Part shown: positions 7,586-16,186 of the stretch, piece by piece
Layout of the letters: each line of letters begins with the position of its first letter
Numbering within the stretch: the stretch's first letter is position 1
From: Nibricoccus aquaticus
GTDB lineage: Bacteria > Verrucomicrobiota > Verrucomicrobiia > Opitutales > Opitutaceae
Assembly: GCF_002310495.1 (NCBI RefSeq)
Contig: NZ_CP023344.1
Span: 2,931,501-2,995,500 of the forward strand
Reading direction: 5' to 3'
DNA length: 64,000 nt
Position numbers and translations under genes: made by a program
The notes under the pieces: generated by a model
What the model saw: only the letters and a program-made list of their open reading frames with translations
The model's database searches: none
What the model was told of the DNA's origin: nothing

Positions 7586-8817
7586 TGAAGAACGCGAACG
7601 CCATTTTTAAGGAGAAGACCGGCGGGGCGGTCGGTCGGCAATCGACGTCATGCGCGGTGAGGGCAGCGCGCCTCCATCGGACAAAAGGCTCGGTGCTGAT
7701 CATCGTGCTGGTGACGATGTTGTTCGCGGTGGCGGCGCTGACGTTGTTTTTGGAGAAGGCCAGCACGGATCTGATCGCGGAGACGCGGGTGATGACGGAT
7801 GCGCGGTTGCGGACTGAGGCGTACTCGGCGCTGGAGACGACGGTGGGCGTGCTGGAGGATTTTCGGTCGGTGCTGGGGAATTTGCGGAGTCCATCGGAGG
7901 GTTGGGGCGAGCCGTTGGAGTTTGCGGGGTACGAGCCGGGGGAGGGGCGGGAAGTGGCGGTGAGTTTTGACGATGAGAGCGGGAAGCTCTCGCTGCCGCG
8001 GGTGGATGCGCCGACGTTGACGCTGATTTTCAAGTCGTGGGACATGCCGGTGCCGGACGCGGAGAAGCTGACGGATGCGTTGCTGGGCTGGATGAAGAAA
8101 GACCACACGGCAGCGTCGATCGCGGCACCGCGGGCTGAGGATTACGACAAGGGGGATCTGCCGTACCAGCCGCCAGGGCGGTCGTTGCGGTCGTTCTCGG
8201 AGCTGGCGGCCATCGAGTATGCTCGGGAGGTTTTCTACGATGAGAAGGGGCTGCCGAATGATCTGTGGCGGCGGTTCACGACGACGTTTTCGCTCTATAA
8301 TTTCAATCGTCCGAATATCAACGGGGCGTCGCCGGAGCTGATTGCCTCGCTCGGGGCGGATGACCCGCAGCAGCAGCAACGGCTCAATGAGTATCGCACG
8401 GGTTCGGGGATGTATCAGGCGAATGGATCGGGTGTGTTCAAGTCGTCGAACGACATCGCGGGCGTGCTCGGGGCGAAGTCGGAAGCGGCGGGGCGGGTGG
8501 GGACGGAGATCCACGCATTGCGGGTGATCGTGACGGTGCGCGAAGGGTTGAACACGTACCGGCTGGCGGTGTTGCTGGCGCCATCGGGCGGGGCGAAGGC
8601 GCCGGAGGCGGGAGCGTTGAACAAGGCGACGGCAGAGGGAAATAATGGCGCGCAAGGAGGTAACTCCTCGCCGGCGGCTGCGTCTGGCCGGAGTACCCCC
8701 GCGACGGCTGCGAGCACGGCGCAGGTGAAAAGCCTGAACTACCCATTTACACTCTTGGAAATCCGTGAAAACGGTGCGATTCCCACTGCCGACGTTACGA
8801 CCTCTTCCCCCTTGTGA
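7585..8817 (+). CDS. gspK: Type II secretion minor pseudopilin GspK
   Basis: A 410-residue protein with the GspK plan: a prepilin-like helix (KGSVLIIVLVTMLFAVAALT) lacking Glu +5, as is usual for the tip subunit GspK, then a large alpha-helical domain with helix-hairpin-helix-like parts around NFNRPNINGASPELIASLGA. The leader is about 35 residues and includes a copy of a dispersed intergenic repeat (7652-7680). Near the C-terminus is an Ala/Gly/Ser/Thr-rich stretch (residues about 345-380). The stop overlaps the next start (GTGA). Confidence 0.85.
   Translation: MKNANAIFKEKTGGAVGRQSTSCAVRAARLHRTKGSVLIIVLVTMLFAVAALTLFLEKASTDLIAETRVMTDARLRTEAYSALETTVGVLEDFRSVLGNLRSPSEGWGEPLEFAGYEPGEGREVAVSFDDESGKLSLPRVDAPTLTLIFKSWDMPVPDAEKLTDALLGWMKKDHTAASIAAPRAEDYDKGDLPYQPPGRSLRSFSELAAIEYAREVFYDEKGLPNDLWRRFTTTFSLYNFNRPNINGASPELIASLGADDPQQQQRLNEYRTGSGMYQANGSGVFKSSNDIAGVLGAKSEAAGRVGTEIHALRVIVTVREGLNTYRLAVLLAPSGGAKAPEAGALNKATAEGNNGAQGGNSSPAAASGRSTPATAASTAQVKSLNYPFTLLEIRENGAIPTADVTTSSPL
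7652..7680. repeat. Copy of dispersed repeat inside gspK leader
   Basis: 29 bases nearly identical to 4591-4620 (shared block CGCGCCTCCATCGG and a matching GCGCGGT start). Here it lies in frame within gspK, encoding roughly residues 23-32 of the pre-protein, upstream of the prepilin cleavage site and therefore removed from the mature protein. Confidence 0.65.
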
Positions 8818-9974
8818 GCACGATCACGACCGAACCCGCCCAGCCTCGTTTTTCCCTGACCGCGCCGCCGCCGAAAGTCGTGCTGCTGCCGGATGCGCAA
8901 TTTTTCACGCGGGTGGTGCCAGTGGCCGAGGCGGTCACGGCGACGGATGTGGCCGCGCAGGTGGAGCTGGCGCTGGAGGCGCTCGCGCCGTTTCCGCTGG
9001 CTCAGATGTATCATGGGCATTTCTGGAAGCCGGGCGCGAAGCATGCGCTGGTGTTCGCGGCGTATCGGAAGCGTTTCACGGGCGAGCAAATGGAGGATTG
9101 GGCGGACGCGGAAGTGGTGATGCCGGTGTTTGCGACGGTGTTGCCGGCGAAGGTGGGGCGGGCGACGACAATTTTATTGAGCAGTGAAAACAATCTGACG
9201 GCGGTGCATTGGGCAGACGCGGAGGATGTGCCGTCAGCGGTGGTGAGCAGGCCGGTTGATCCGGAAGCGGACGAGGTGGCGCGCGCGCGGATTCGCGACG
9301 ACGTGCTGCGAGCGGTGGGCGAGAGCGTGACGGTGAAAGAGCTGGATGCGTTGCCCGCGCTCGATCCGGAGTCGGACAAGGACGAACTGGTTTTTAATGC
9401 GACAGGGGTGGAGACGTCGTTCACGCGCGAGGCGCTCGATGCGCTGGATGTGCGCGACAAGGATGACCTGACGGTGCGGCGCCGGGCGAGGGCGCGGGAT
9501 CTGTTGCTGTGGCGGATTTTTCTCGGGAGTGCGGCGGCGATCGTGTTCGCGCTGATCCTGGAGGTGGGCGTGGTTGGCGGGAAATTCTGGCAGAGAGGCC
9601 GTGTGGCTATCGTGAATGCGCGCGCGGGTGCGGTTGCAGAAATCGAGAAACAGAATGGGCTGGCGACGAGCATCGAGGAGCTTTCAACGAAGCGGTTGCT
9701 GCCGTTTGAGATGATCGACCTGGTGAAATCGAAACGGCCGGATTCGGTGGTGTTCACGAGCATCCGGGCCTCGTCCGATTCGATCTACACACTCGATGTG
9801 AAGGGACAGGCAAACGTGCCCAACGACATCGTAACGTTTCAAACGGTGCTCAACGGGCTGGAGCAGTGCGAGAGCGCGATCGTCCAGGAGAACGACACGC
9901 GCGGGGGTGTTTCTACTTTTAGAATCAAGGTGACGTTCAAACCAGGCGTCGTGCAGGCGGAGGTCGAATCATGA
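8814..9974 (+). CDS. GspL-like type II secretion inner-membrane protein
   Basis: A 386-residue protein with the topology of GspL/PilM-PilN fusions: a cytoplasmic part of about 230 residues, one transmembrane helix at about residues 230-253 (LLLWRIFLGSAAAIVFALIL), and a periplasmic part of about 130 residues. In the family the cytoplasmic domain binds the GspE ATPase and the periplasmic domain pairs with GspM. I see little direct motif similarity, so the call rests on topology and position between gspK and the GspM-like gene. It starts with GTG overlapping the gspK stop and overlaps the next gene by ATGA. Confidence 0.65.
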   Translation: MSTITTEPAQPRFSLTAPPPKVVLLPDAQFFTRVVPVAEAVTATDVAAQVELALEALAPFPLAQMYHGHFWKPGAKHALVFAAYRKRFTGEQMEDWADAEVVMPVFATVLPAKVGRATTILLSSENNLTAVHWADAEDVPSAVVSRPVDPEADEVARARIRDDVLRAVGESVTVKELDALPALDPESDKDELVFNATGVETSFTREALDALDVRDKDDLTVRRRARARDLLLWRIFLGSAAAIVFALILEVGVVGGKFWQRGRVAIVNARAGAVAEIEKQNGLATSIEELSTKRLLPFEMIDLVKSKRPDSVVFTSIRASSDSIYTLDVKGQANVPNDIVTFQTVLNGLEQCESAIVQENDTRGGVSTFRIKVTFKPGVVQAEVES

Positions 9975-10495
9975 AGGCATTTTTTCTAAGTCGTGCGTTG
10001 CGTGAGAAGGTATTGCTGGTGGCGCTGATCGTGGGTGCCGCGGCGATGTGGCTCTCGGGCGCAGGGAAGCGCGCGGGCAAATTCTGGCGCGAGGTGAGCG
10101 CGACCTCGCTGGATTTGAAGGAGCAGGAAGTGGTGCTCGGGCAGAAGGATTTGATCGAGGAGCGCGCGCACGCGGCGATCGCGCGGCTCGATCCGTCGCG
10201 GACTTACGATCCGGTGCGGTTGCAGTCGGAGATCAACACGATCGCCAATGCGGCGGGGGTCGCGAGCAAGGCGACCATCAGCGGCTCGCCGAGCGACAAG
10301 GCCGGGCAATTTTCGGTCCACACGGTGCAGGTGGTGATCCGTAACGCGGACTACGACGCGCTCACGAAGTTTTATACGGAGCTGCAGAAGCGATCGCCTT
10401 ACATGGGGATCGTTTCATTCGATCTGTTTTCCACGTCGGCGGCGAACGGGCATGTGCTGTCGCAGACGATGAAGATTTCCTCGATGCAGTTTTGA
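9971..10495 (+). CDS. GspM/PilO-like type II secretion protein
   Basis: A 174-residue bitopic protein: a short basic N-terminus, one transmembrane helix at about residues 14-30 (VLLVALIVGAAAMWL), a helical stretch, and a small C-terminal ferredoxin-like domain (around VQVVIRNADYDALTKFYTEL). This plan matches GspM/PilO, which forms the periplasmic scaffold with GspL. It is translationally coupled to the GspL-like gene by ATGA and is the last gene of the plus-strand block. Confidence 0.68.
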   Translation: MKAFFLSRALREKVLLVALIVGAAAMWLSGAGKRAGKFWREVSATSLDLKEQEVVLGQKDLIEERAHAAIARLDPSRTYDPVRLQSEINTIANAAGVASKATISGSPSDKAGQFSVHTVQVVIRNADYDALTKFYTELQKRSPYMGIVSFDLFSTSAANGHVLSQTMKISSMQF

Positions 10496-10551
10496 GCGAG
10501 GGAGGGTGGCGGGTGATGGTCCGGTCAGACTGAAAGCGATAGAAGCGTACT

Positions 10552-10582
10552 GATAAGTCTTATAGATCCTATGGGACTTATC
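10552..10582. terminator. Hairpin between convergent gspM-like and gspF genes
   Basis: GATAAGTC (10552-10559) and GACTTATC (10575-10582) pair perfectly, and the stem continues inward through two G-T pairs and TATAG/CTAT-type pairs to a 3-base loop, about 14 pairs in all. It lies in the 143-base gap between two convergent blocks, so it could end transcription from both sides. It lacks a T-tract and may instead belong to a dispersed repeat family. Confidence 0.5.
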
Positions 10583-10638
10583 GGAGATGGCTGTATCGCT
10601 GAGGACGGAGAATGGCGGACAGTCTTTGAGCAGCTCGT

Positions 10639-11889
10639 TTACTTGAAGGAGGCGCTGAGCTGGAAGACGGCGCTGACGATGGAGAAGGCGAGGAAGCCGA
10701 CGAAGACGAAGACGCTGAGGAGCACGCCGCTGGAGATCACTTTGGTGAACATGGCGAGCTGGCGGGAGACGATCTTCTGGTAGTTGGCGGAAATTTTTTT
10801 GAGGCTGGGCACGATGTTGCCGGTGTTTTCGCCGATCGCGAGCTGGTCGAGGACGAGTGGGGGAAAGCAAGCGGTGCGTTCGAGGGCGCGCGAGAGGCCT
10901 TCACCTTCGATGACTCGGTCCACGGCTTCGTCGAAGGCGCGGCGGTGGATGACGTTCTCGATCTGGCGGGCGGTCATCTTGAGTGCCTCGACGGTGGTGA
11001 TGCCATTTTCGAGGAGGACGGAGAGTGTCTGGCTGATGGCGAGGACGGTCTGGCTGACGAAGAATTTGCCGGCGAGCGGGAGCTTGAGGAGCCAGGCGTC
11101 GGTGGTTTCGCGGCCGGCGGGAGTCGCGCGCCAGCGCCAGAAAGTGATGACGCCGAAGACTGCGGCACCGAGGACGAAGATGCCGTACTTGAGGGCGAAG
11201 TTGGCCGAGCCGATGAGGAGCTGGGTTGAGAAGGGGAGTTTGCCGCCGAGGGAGGTGAAGAGGCCCTGGAGTTTTGGCAGGAGGAAGAAGAGGAAGAAGA
11301 GGACGACACCGCCGGCGACGAAGAGGAGCGTGACCGGGTAGAGCATCGCGTTAACGAGCTCGCGACGACGTTCCTGCTGTTCGCTCAAGTGCGTGATGAG
11401 GCGTGAAAGGACATCGTGGAGACTGCCAGTGGCTTCGCCGGCCTGGATGAGATTGATGGTGGCACTGTCGAACACCTCGGGGAAATCGCCGAGGGCGCGG
11501 GAGAGGGTGGCACCTTCGCCGAGGCGTTCCCAGAGGCCGGCGCAGAGGGCTTTGAGCTTGGGCTCCTGAAGGCGTTGCGAGAGCAGGCGGAGACCTTCGC
11601 CGGCGGAGAGGCCGCTGGAGATGAGATCTTCGAGGGCCTGGAGAAACGGGAGACGCTCGGCGCGGGTGAGTTTTTGCGCGGACTTGGAGCGGGCCGCGGG
11701 CTGGTCGGCGCGGGAAGAGGCTGAGGATTTTTTCGCGGCGGGGCGGCTGGTGGAGGATTCGTCGACGCGGATGGGTTGGAGGCCGCGGGCGGAGAGGAGG
11801 CGGAGGGCGTCTTTGCGGCTGGAGGCTTCGAGCGTGTCGGCTACGGACTGGCCGGAGCGGTTGCGGGCGGTGTAGGAAAAACGCGGCAT
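10639..11889 (-). CDS. gspF: Type II secretion inner-membrane platform protein GspF
   Basis: A 416-residue polytopic protein with two repeated GspF domains, each a helical cytoplasmic bundle (around LPFLQALEDLISSGLSAGEG and VLAISQTLSVLLENGITTVE) followed by membrane helices. Membrane segments are visible near PVTLLFVAGGVVLFFLFFLL, YGIFVLGAAVFGVITF and, at the C-terminus, LSVFVFVGFLAFSIVSAV. The ATG at 11889 begins with MPRFSYTARNRSG, the usual family start; longer in-frame starts run into a repeat. A Ser/Lys/Ala-rich linker at about residues 45-75 is unusual. It is separated from gspE by 190 bases holding a large inverted repeat. Confidence 0.92.
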   Translation of the reverse strand: MPRFSYTARNRSGQSVADTLEASSRKDALRLLSARGLQPIRVDESSTSRPAAKKSSASSRADQPAARSKSAQKLTRAERLPFLQALEDLISSGLSAGEGLRLLSQRLQEPKLKALCAGLWERLGEGATLSRALGDFPEVFDSATINLIQAGEATGSLHDVLSRLITHLSEQQERRRELVNAMLYPVTLLFVAGGVVLFFLFFLLPKLQGLFTSLGGKLPFSTQLLIGSANFALKYGIFVLGAAVFGVITFWRWRATPAGRETTDAWLLKLPLAGKFFVSQTVLAISQTLSVLLENGITTVEALKMTARQIENVIHRRAFDEAVDRVIEGEGLSRALERTACFPPLVLDQLAIGENTGNIVPSLKKISANYQKIVSRQLAMFTKVISSGVLLSVFVFVGFLAFSIVSAVFQLSASFK

Positions 11890-11906
11890 CGTTAGGTGAT
11901 CCGAAG

Positions 11907-12064
11907 GGGAATGACCAATGACCAGTGACCAATGACCAGTGACGGAAAGGCGGAGTGGGGCGGCGAAGGCCGGGGTGCTTCGGACGTGGCGTGAACAACG
12001 CGCACGGAGTGCGCGTTCCACCGGCGGAGAGCATTCATTGTGTCACTGGTCATTGGTCATTCCC
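11907..12064. repeat. Inverted-repeat element between gspE and gspF (GACCAATGACCAGTGAC type)
   Basis: Left arm 11907-11929 and right arm 12042-12064 are perfect 23-base inverted complements (GGGAATGACCAATGACCAG core). The left side also carries a second tandem CAATGACCAGTGAC unit at 11930-11943. Between the arms is a second hairpin, 11997-12005 with 12009-12017 (AACGCGCAC/GTGCGCGTT). The whole block is 158 bases, has no gene, and fills the gspE-gspF gap. It looks like a dispersed palindromic repeat rather than an insertion sequence. Confidence 0.8.
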
Positions 12065-12079
12065 GCAGCGGAGCTGTGG

Positions 12080-13825
12080 CTATTTTTCTGTCACCGTGAT
12101 GACGCGGAGGACTTCATCGAGGGTGGTGTGGCCGGCCTGGACTTTTTCCCAGCCGGAAACCTGGAGCGGACGCATCCCGTGTTTGCGGGCGGACTGGGTG
12201 AGCGTGCGGGTGCTTTCGCGTTTGATGACGAGGTCGTGGAGTTCGTCGTTGGGCTTGAGGATTTCGAAGATGCCGATGCGGCCGCGGTATCCAGTTCCCC
12301 GGCACCGGTCGCAGCCGACGGGTTGCTTGAGGGCGTTGATGAGATCGGCTTCGGCGGGGTCGATGCCGAGGACGGCGAGGGTGTCTCGGAGTTTGAGTTT
12401 GTTGACGGGCTCGGGGGCGGCGCAGTCGGGACAGAGGCGGCGGACGAGGCGCTGGGCGATGACGAGCTCGATGGCGGAGGTGACGAGGAAGGGCTCGATG
12501 CCCATGTCGATCAGACGCGTGAGCGCGCCGGGTGCATCGTTGGTGTGAAGCGTCGAAAAAACCAAGTGACCGGTGAGGGAGGCGCGGATGGCGATCTCGG
12601 CGGTGTCTTTGTCGCGGATTTCGCCGACCATGATGACGTCGGGGTCTTGACGGAGGACGTGGCGGAGGGCGCTGGCGAAGGTGAGGCCGATTTCGGAGCG
12701 GACCTGCATCTGGTTCACGCCGGGGACTTCGTACTCGATGGGATCTTCGATCGTGATGATGCGGAGATCGGGGGAGTTGATCTTGCGGAGGAAGGCGTTG
12801 AGCGAGGTCGATTTGCCGGAGCCGGTGGGGCCGGTGACGAGGATGATGCCGTGCGGGTACTCGAGGATGTGGTTGATCTGCTCCTGCTCGTGCTTGCTCA
12901 TGCCGAGGCGGTCCATCGTGTAGGCTTCCTTCTTCTGGTTGAGAAGACGGAGGGAGATGGATTCGGCGTAGATGGTGGGGACGGTGGAGACGCGGATGTC
13001 GAGGACGGTGGCACCGGCGCGGAAATTGATGCGGCCGTCCTGCGGGAGGCGTTTTTCTGAGATGTTCATCTTCGCCATGATTTTGAGGCGGGAGATGATG
13101 GCGTCCTGGAAACGTAGCAAATTATCCGGTACGGGGACGGCGACGAGGAGGCCGTCGACGCGGTAGCGGATCTGGAGGCGGCCTTCTTGCGGTTCGAAAT
13201 GGATGTCGGTGGCTTCGTCGGCGACGGCCTGGCTGATGACGTCGGTGACGAAGCGGACGACGGCGGCTTCTTCGTCAACGTCGTCGGCCTGCTGGGCGGC
13301 TTCGGGGGCGACGTAGCCGTCGTCGGAGTCTTCGAGAGAGCCGGAGCCGACGCCGAAGTGCTGGAGGATGAGCTGGTGGATTTTCTCGGCGACGCCGAGG
13401 TGCCAGACGACGGGGCGCGGGGTGAAGGTGCGGATCCAGTCCACCATGATCGCGTCGGGCGGCCAGGCGGTGGCGAGGTGGAGAGGATCTGAAGCGGAAG
13501 GTTGAGAGTTGAGGGTTGAGGGTTGAGGGCCGGAAGCGTCGGAGGCGGGTTTGCCGTGGACGATGGGAACGAGCTGGTAGTCGTGGACGAGGCGGGCGGG
13601 GAGGAGGCTGAGTGAGGGGCCGTCGGCTTCGAGGTTGTGGGCGGTGTCGAGGCCGGCGGCGGCGGCCACGGCGTTGAGTGTATCCGGTTCGGAGAGACTC
13701 AGGGCGGCGGCGAGGAGTTTGACGCGCTGGCCGCGGGAGGCTTCGAGGATGGGCTGGCGTTGCTCGTCGGAGAGGCGCGAGGCGAGCGAGGCCGGGAGGG
13801 TGGAATCGGGCGAGGTGCCGAGCAT
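12080..13825 (-). CDS. gspE: Type II secretion ATPase GspE
   Basis: A 581-residue GspE/PilB-family hexameric ATPase that powers pseudopilus assembly. Visible in order: an N-terminal domain of about 190 residues, the N2 domain with ATDIHFEPQEG, Walker A GPTGSGKST near residue 330, the Asp box (RIITIEDPIEYEVPGVNQ), Walker B region (RQDPDVIMVGEIRD), the His box (LTGHLVFSTLHTNDA), and the zinc-binding four-cysteine element CPDC...CDRC. Between residues about 99 and 109 the protein contains a repeat-derived stretch (PQPSTLNSQPS). It sits 25 bases after gspD and is oriented with it. Confidence 0.93.
   Translation of the reverse strand: MLGTSPDSTLPASLASRLSDEQRQPILEASRGQRVKLLAAALSLSEPDTLNAVAAAAGLDTAHNLEADGPSLSLLPARLVHDYQLVPIVHGKPASDASGPQPSTLNSQPSASDPLHLATAWPPDAIMVDWIRTFTPRPVVWHLGVAEKIHQLILQHFGVGSGSLEDSDDGYVAPEAAQQADDVDEEAAVVRFVTDVISQAVADEATDIHFEPQEGRLQIRYRVDGLLVAVPVPDNLLRFQDAIISRLKIMAKMNISEKRLPQDGRINFRAGATVLDIRVSTVPTIYAESISLRLLNQKKEAYTMDRLGMSKHEQEQINHILEYPHGIILVTGPTGSGKSTSLNAFLRKINSPDLRIITIEDPIEYEVPGVNQMQVRSEIGLTFASALRHVLRQDPDVIMVGEIRDKDTAEIAIRASLTGHLVFSTLHTNDAPGALTRLIDMGIEPFLVTSAIELVIAQRLVRRLCPDCAAPEPVNKLKLRDTLAVLGIDPAEADLINALKQPVGCDRCRGTGYRGRIGIFEILKPNDELHDLVIKRESTRTLTQSARKHGMRPLQVSGWEKVQAGHTTLDEVLRVITVTEK
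13500..13529. repeat. TTGAGGG tandem repeat inside gspE
   Basis: Four imperfect tandem units of GTTGAGG/GAGAGTTGAG lie in frame in the N-terminal domain of gspE, encoding PQPSTLNSQPS on the minus strand. Similar TTGAGAG tracts occur in the intergenic region near 3310. The insert keeps the reading frame. Confidence 0.65.
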
Positions 13826-13850
13826 GGCGGGTGGGGCGAGGCGCGGCGGT

Positions 13851-15977
13851 TTACTTCTTGCGGTTCAGGACGGGGCCGTCGGACTTTTTGTCTTCGTTCA
13901 GCGTGCCAGCGGGCTGGAGGACTTTTTTCACGGCTTCTTTGTTGGGCATGTTTTCGACCTGTTGCATCGCTTGCGCGTTGTCGGCGTCCGTATTGGTCAG
14001 GACGGTAGGGCGGATGAAGAAGACGAGTTCGGTGCGATCCTCACGGCGCGAGCGGCTCCCGAGAAGATCACCGATGAACGGAATCGGGCCGAGACGGCTT
14101 GTCGTGCGGCTGTTGGTGCGCTTTTGAATGCCGCCCATGACAAGTATTTCGCCGCTTCTGGCGGTGAAAAAAGACGAGGTTTTCCGTTTATTGATGATGT
14201 ATTGCTTGTCCTGGCCGACCAATACCTCGCCACCGACGTCGCTGATCTCTTGTTTGATTTCCATTTGGACGGAGCCGTCGTAGCCGATCAGGGGTTTCAC
14301 CGTGACGGTGGTTCCGATTTCCTGCTGGGTGACGCTGGATTGGGAGGAGAGCCCATTAGAATTTGATCCTGTCGCAGAGGAAGTGATGCTGCTGATAATC
14401 GGGCGGGTTTCGCCGAAGAAAATTTCGCCTTCCTTGTTGTGCATGGTGGTGATGCTCGGGACGGAGAAAATGACGCTGTTATTTTTTCGCGGCGTGGTGC
14501 TGAGCGAAATGACGGCGGACAGGTCGAACTTGCCGGTGGCACTGGCAAAGCCGGTGGGAGACGTGGAATCGTTGGCGGCAGGTAATCCACCGATGCTCGT
14601 TCCTGGACCCGAGGCGATGGCTCCGATGAGTTTGCCGTTTTGAACAGCGAGGCCGAGTGCGCTGATGCCGGAGCTGGCGGCGTCGCTCAGCGTGACTTCG
14701 GCGATGACGACTTCGATGCGGACTTGGGGTAGGACGATGTCGATTTTCTCGATCAGCTGTTTGATGAGGCGCATGTCGTCCACGGTGCCGGAGGCGACGA
14801 TGGCGTTGGAGCGGACGTCGGGCTGGAGGTTGACGAGGGAGCTGAACTCATTGCTGGCGCCGCCGACATCGATCATCGGGCCGGCGGGAGCGGTGACGTT
14901 GGGCGCGGGTGGCGTGTCGGGCGTGGTGGGAGCGGCAGGATTGCGGCCGCGGTTGTTGTTTTGAGCGTTGCCGTTGGCCTGGGTGGCGCGGGTCTGGCCG
15001 GTGATCAGCGTATTGAGGAGTGTGGATACCTCGGTGGCGTCGGCGTGTTTGAGGGGGATGACCTCGTTGCGGGTGTTGGGGTCGGATTTGACGTCGAGCT
15101 TGGCGATGAGTTCGTCGAAGAGGGGGAACTGGCGCGGGTCGCTGAAGAGGATGATCTGGTTGGTGCGGTCGTCGGCGTTGTAGGAGGTGTTCGAGCCGAT
15201 CTGGGCCTGCATCGGCTGGAGGAAGGTGCGGAGCTTGGTGACGATGTCGGAAGCTTTGGCGCCGTTGGTGAGGGTGTAGAATTTGGCCTGCGTGCCGGAG
15301 GCGGTGGGGCCGTCGGTCTTGGCGATGATCTGCTCGATGCGTTGGAGCGTGGAGATCGAGTCGGTGATGAGGACGGCGTTGGACTTTTCGAAGATGACGG
15401 GCGGGGAGCCGGAGCCGGGGTTGAGGAGGTTGCTGATCTGGGGGACGAATTCGCCCGCGCGGAGGAATTGGAGGGAGAAGAGCTTGGCGGCGATCTGGCC
15501 GCTAGGAGGGAGCGTGAGGGCGGATTCTTCGAGGAGGGCAGGGGCCTCGATGCGGGCGTTGCCGAGGGGGACGATTTTGAGGAATTTCGGACCGAGGGGA
15601 ACCAGGGCGAGCTGGTTCATGGTGAGGACGGTCTCAATGGCTTGGAGGAATTCGCCGCGGGTGGGGGCGGAGTTGAAGACGATCGGGAGGTCGGGGTTGG
15701 GGAGGCCTTGGGCGAGGAGAATGGTGCGGCCGGTGAGTTGCTCGAGGATGCTGGGCAGGAGTTTCAGCGGGAGCTGGGGCGCGTTGACGGGGCCGTCCCA
15801 GAGATCGTTGGGATTTCCCAGGACAACGAGGCGGGGCGTGGTGGAGCTGGGAGCCGGGGCGCTCGCAACGGGTGCGTTCGCAGGCGGTGAGGCCGGGCTG
15901 GTAGGCTGCGCGTTCAGGGTGAGGGCGGCGCCGGCGAGGCCGGAAAGCAACCACAGGCGGGAGGGACGCGGGGTCAT
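13851..15977 (-). CDS. gspD: Type II secretion outer-membrane secretin GspD
   Basis: A 708-residue secretin that forms the outer-membrane channel. A signal peptide ends near residue 24, a Pro/Ala/Ser-rich linker follows, then periplasmic N-domains (repeated ring-building units around FEKSNAVLITDS and DRTNQIILFSDPRQF), a Gln/Asn/Pro-rich loop at about residues 340-370, and the C-terminal secretin domain with the hallmark VTVKPLIGYDGSVQMEI and GPIPFIGDLLGS segments. It is the first gene of the gspD-gspE-gspF leftward block and faces aroC divergently over about 200 bases. Confidence 0.93.
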   Translation of the reverse strand: MTPRPSRLWLLSGLAGAALTLNAQPTSPASPPANAPVASAPAPSSTTPRLVVLGNPNDLWDGPVNAPQLPLKLLPSILEQLTGRTILLAQGLPNPDLPIVFNSAPTRGEFLQAIETVLTMNQLALVPLGPKFLKIVPLGNARIEAPALLEESALTLPPSGQIAAKLFSLQFLRAGEFVPQISNLLNPGSGSPPVIFEKSNAVLITDSISTLQRIEQIIAKTDGPTASGTQAKFYTLTNGAKASDIVTKLRTFLQPMQAQIGSNTSYNADDRTNQIILFSDPRQFPLFDELIAKLDVKSDPNTRNEVIPLKHADATEVSTLLNTLITGQTRATQANGNAQNNNRGRNPAAPTTPDTPPAPNVTAPAGPMIDVGGASNEFSSLVNLQPDVRSNAIVASGTVDDMRLIKQLIEKIDIVLPQVRIEVVIAEVTLSDAASSGISALGLAVQNGKLIGAIASGPGTSIGGLPAANDSTSPTGFASATGKFDLSAVISLSTTPRKNNSVIFSVPSITTMHNKEGEIFFGETRPIISSITSSATGSNSNGLSSQSSVTQQEIGTTVTVKPLIGYDGSVQMEIKQEISDVGGEVLVGQDKQYIINKRKTSSFFTARSGEILVMGGIQKRTNSRTTSRLGPIPFIGDLLGSRSRREDRTELVFFIRPTVLTNTDADNAQAMQQVENMPNKEAVKKVLQPAGTLNEDKKSDGPVLNRKK

Positions 15978-16186
15978 GCGGGTTATTAAAAGTGATCGTG
16001 GCGGATCGGGGTATTGGCCCGCCGGGGTGCGAATGAGAGGTGAGGAAAAGGGTGTTGTAAACGGCGATGTGAGCGACGTTCGCGTTAACTGGAGGAGGCT
16101 ATGACGCCGACGCGCGGTGCAGGTTGCCGGGATTTGTCGCTTGCGGGTGAGAAAGTCGGGCGCAAGCGTGCGTTTTTTCTACGACG

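Noticed and set aside
11939-13060. 373-codon plus-strand frame across gspE
   Set aside because: Antisense shadow of gspE; the opposite strand has all Walker, Asp and His box motifs in order.
14961-15890. 309-codon plus-strand frame across gspD
   Set aside because: Antisense to the secretin gene; Gly/Glu/Asp-rich with no recognisable feature.
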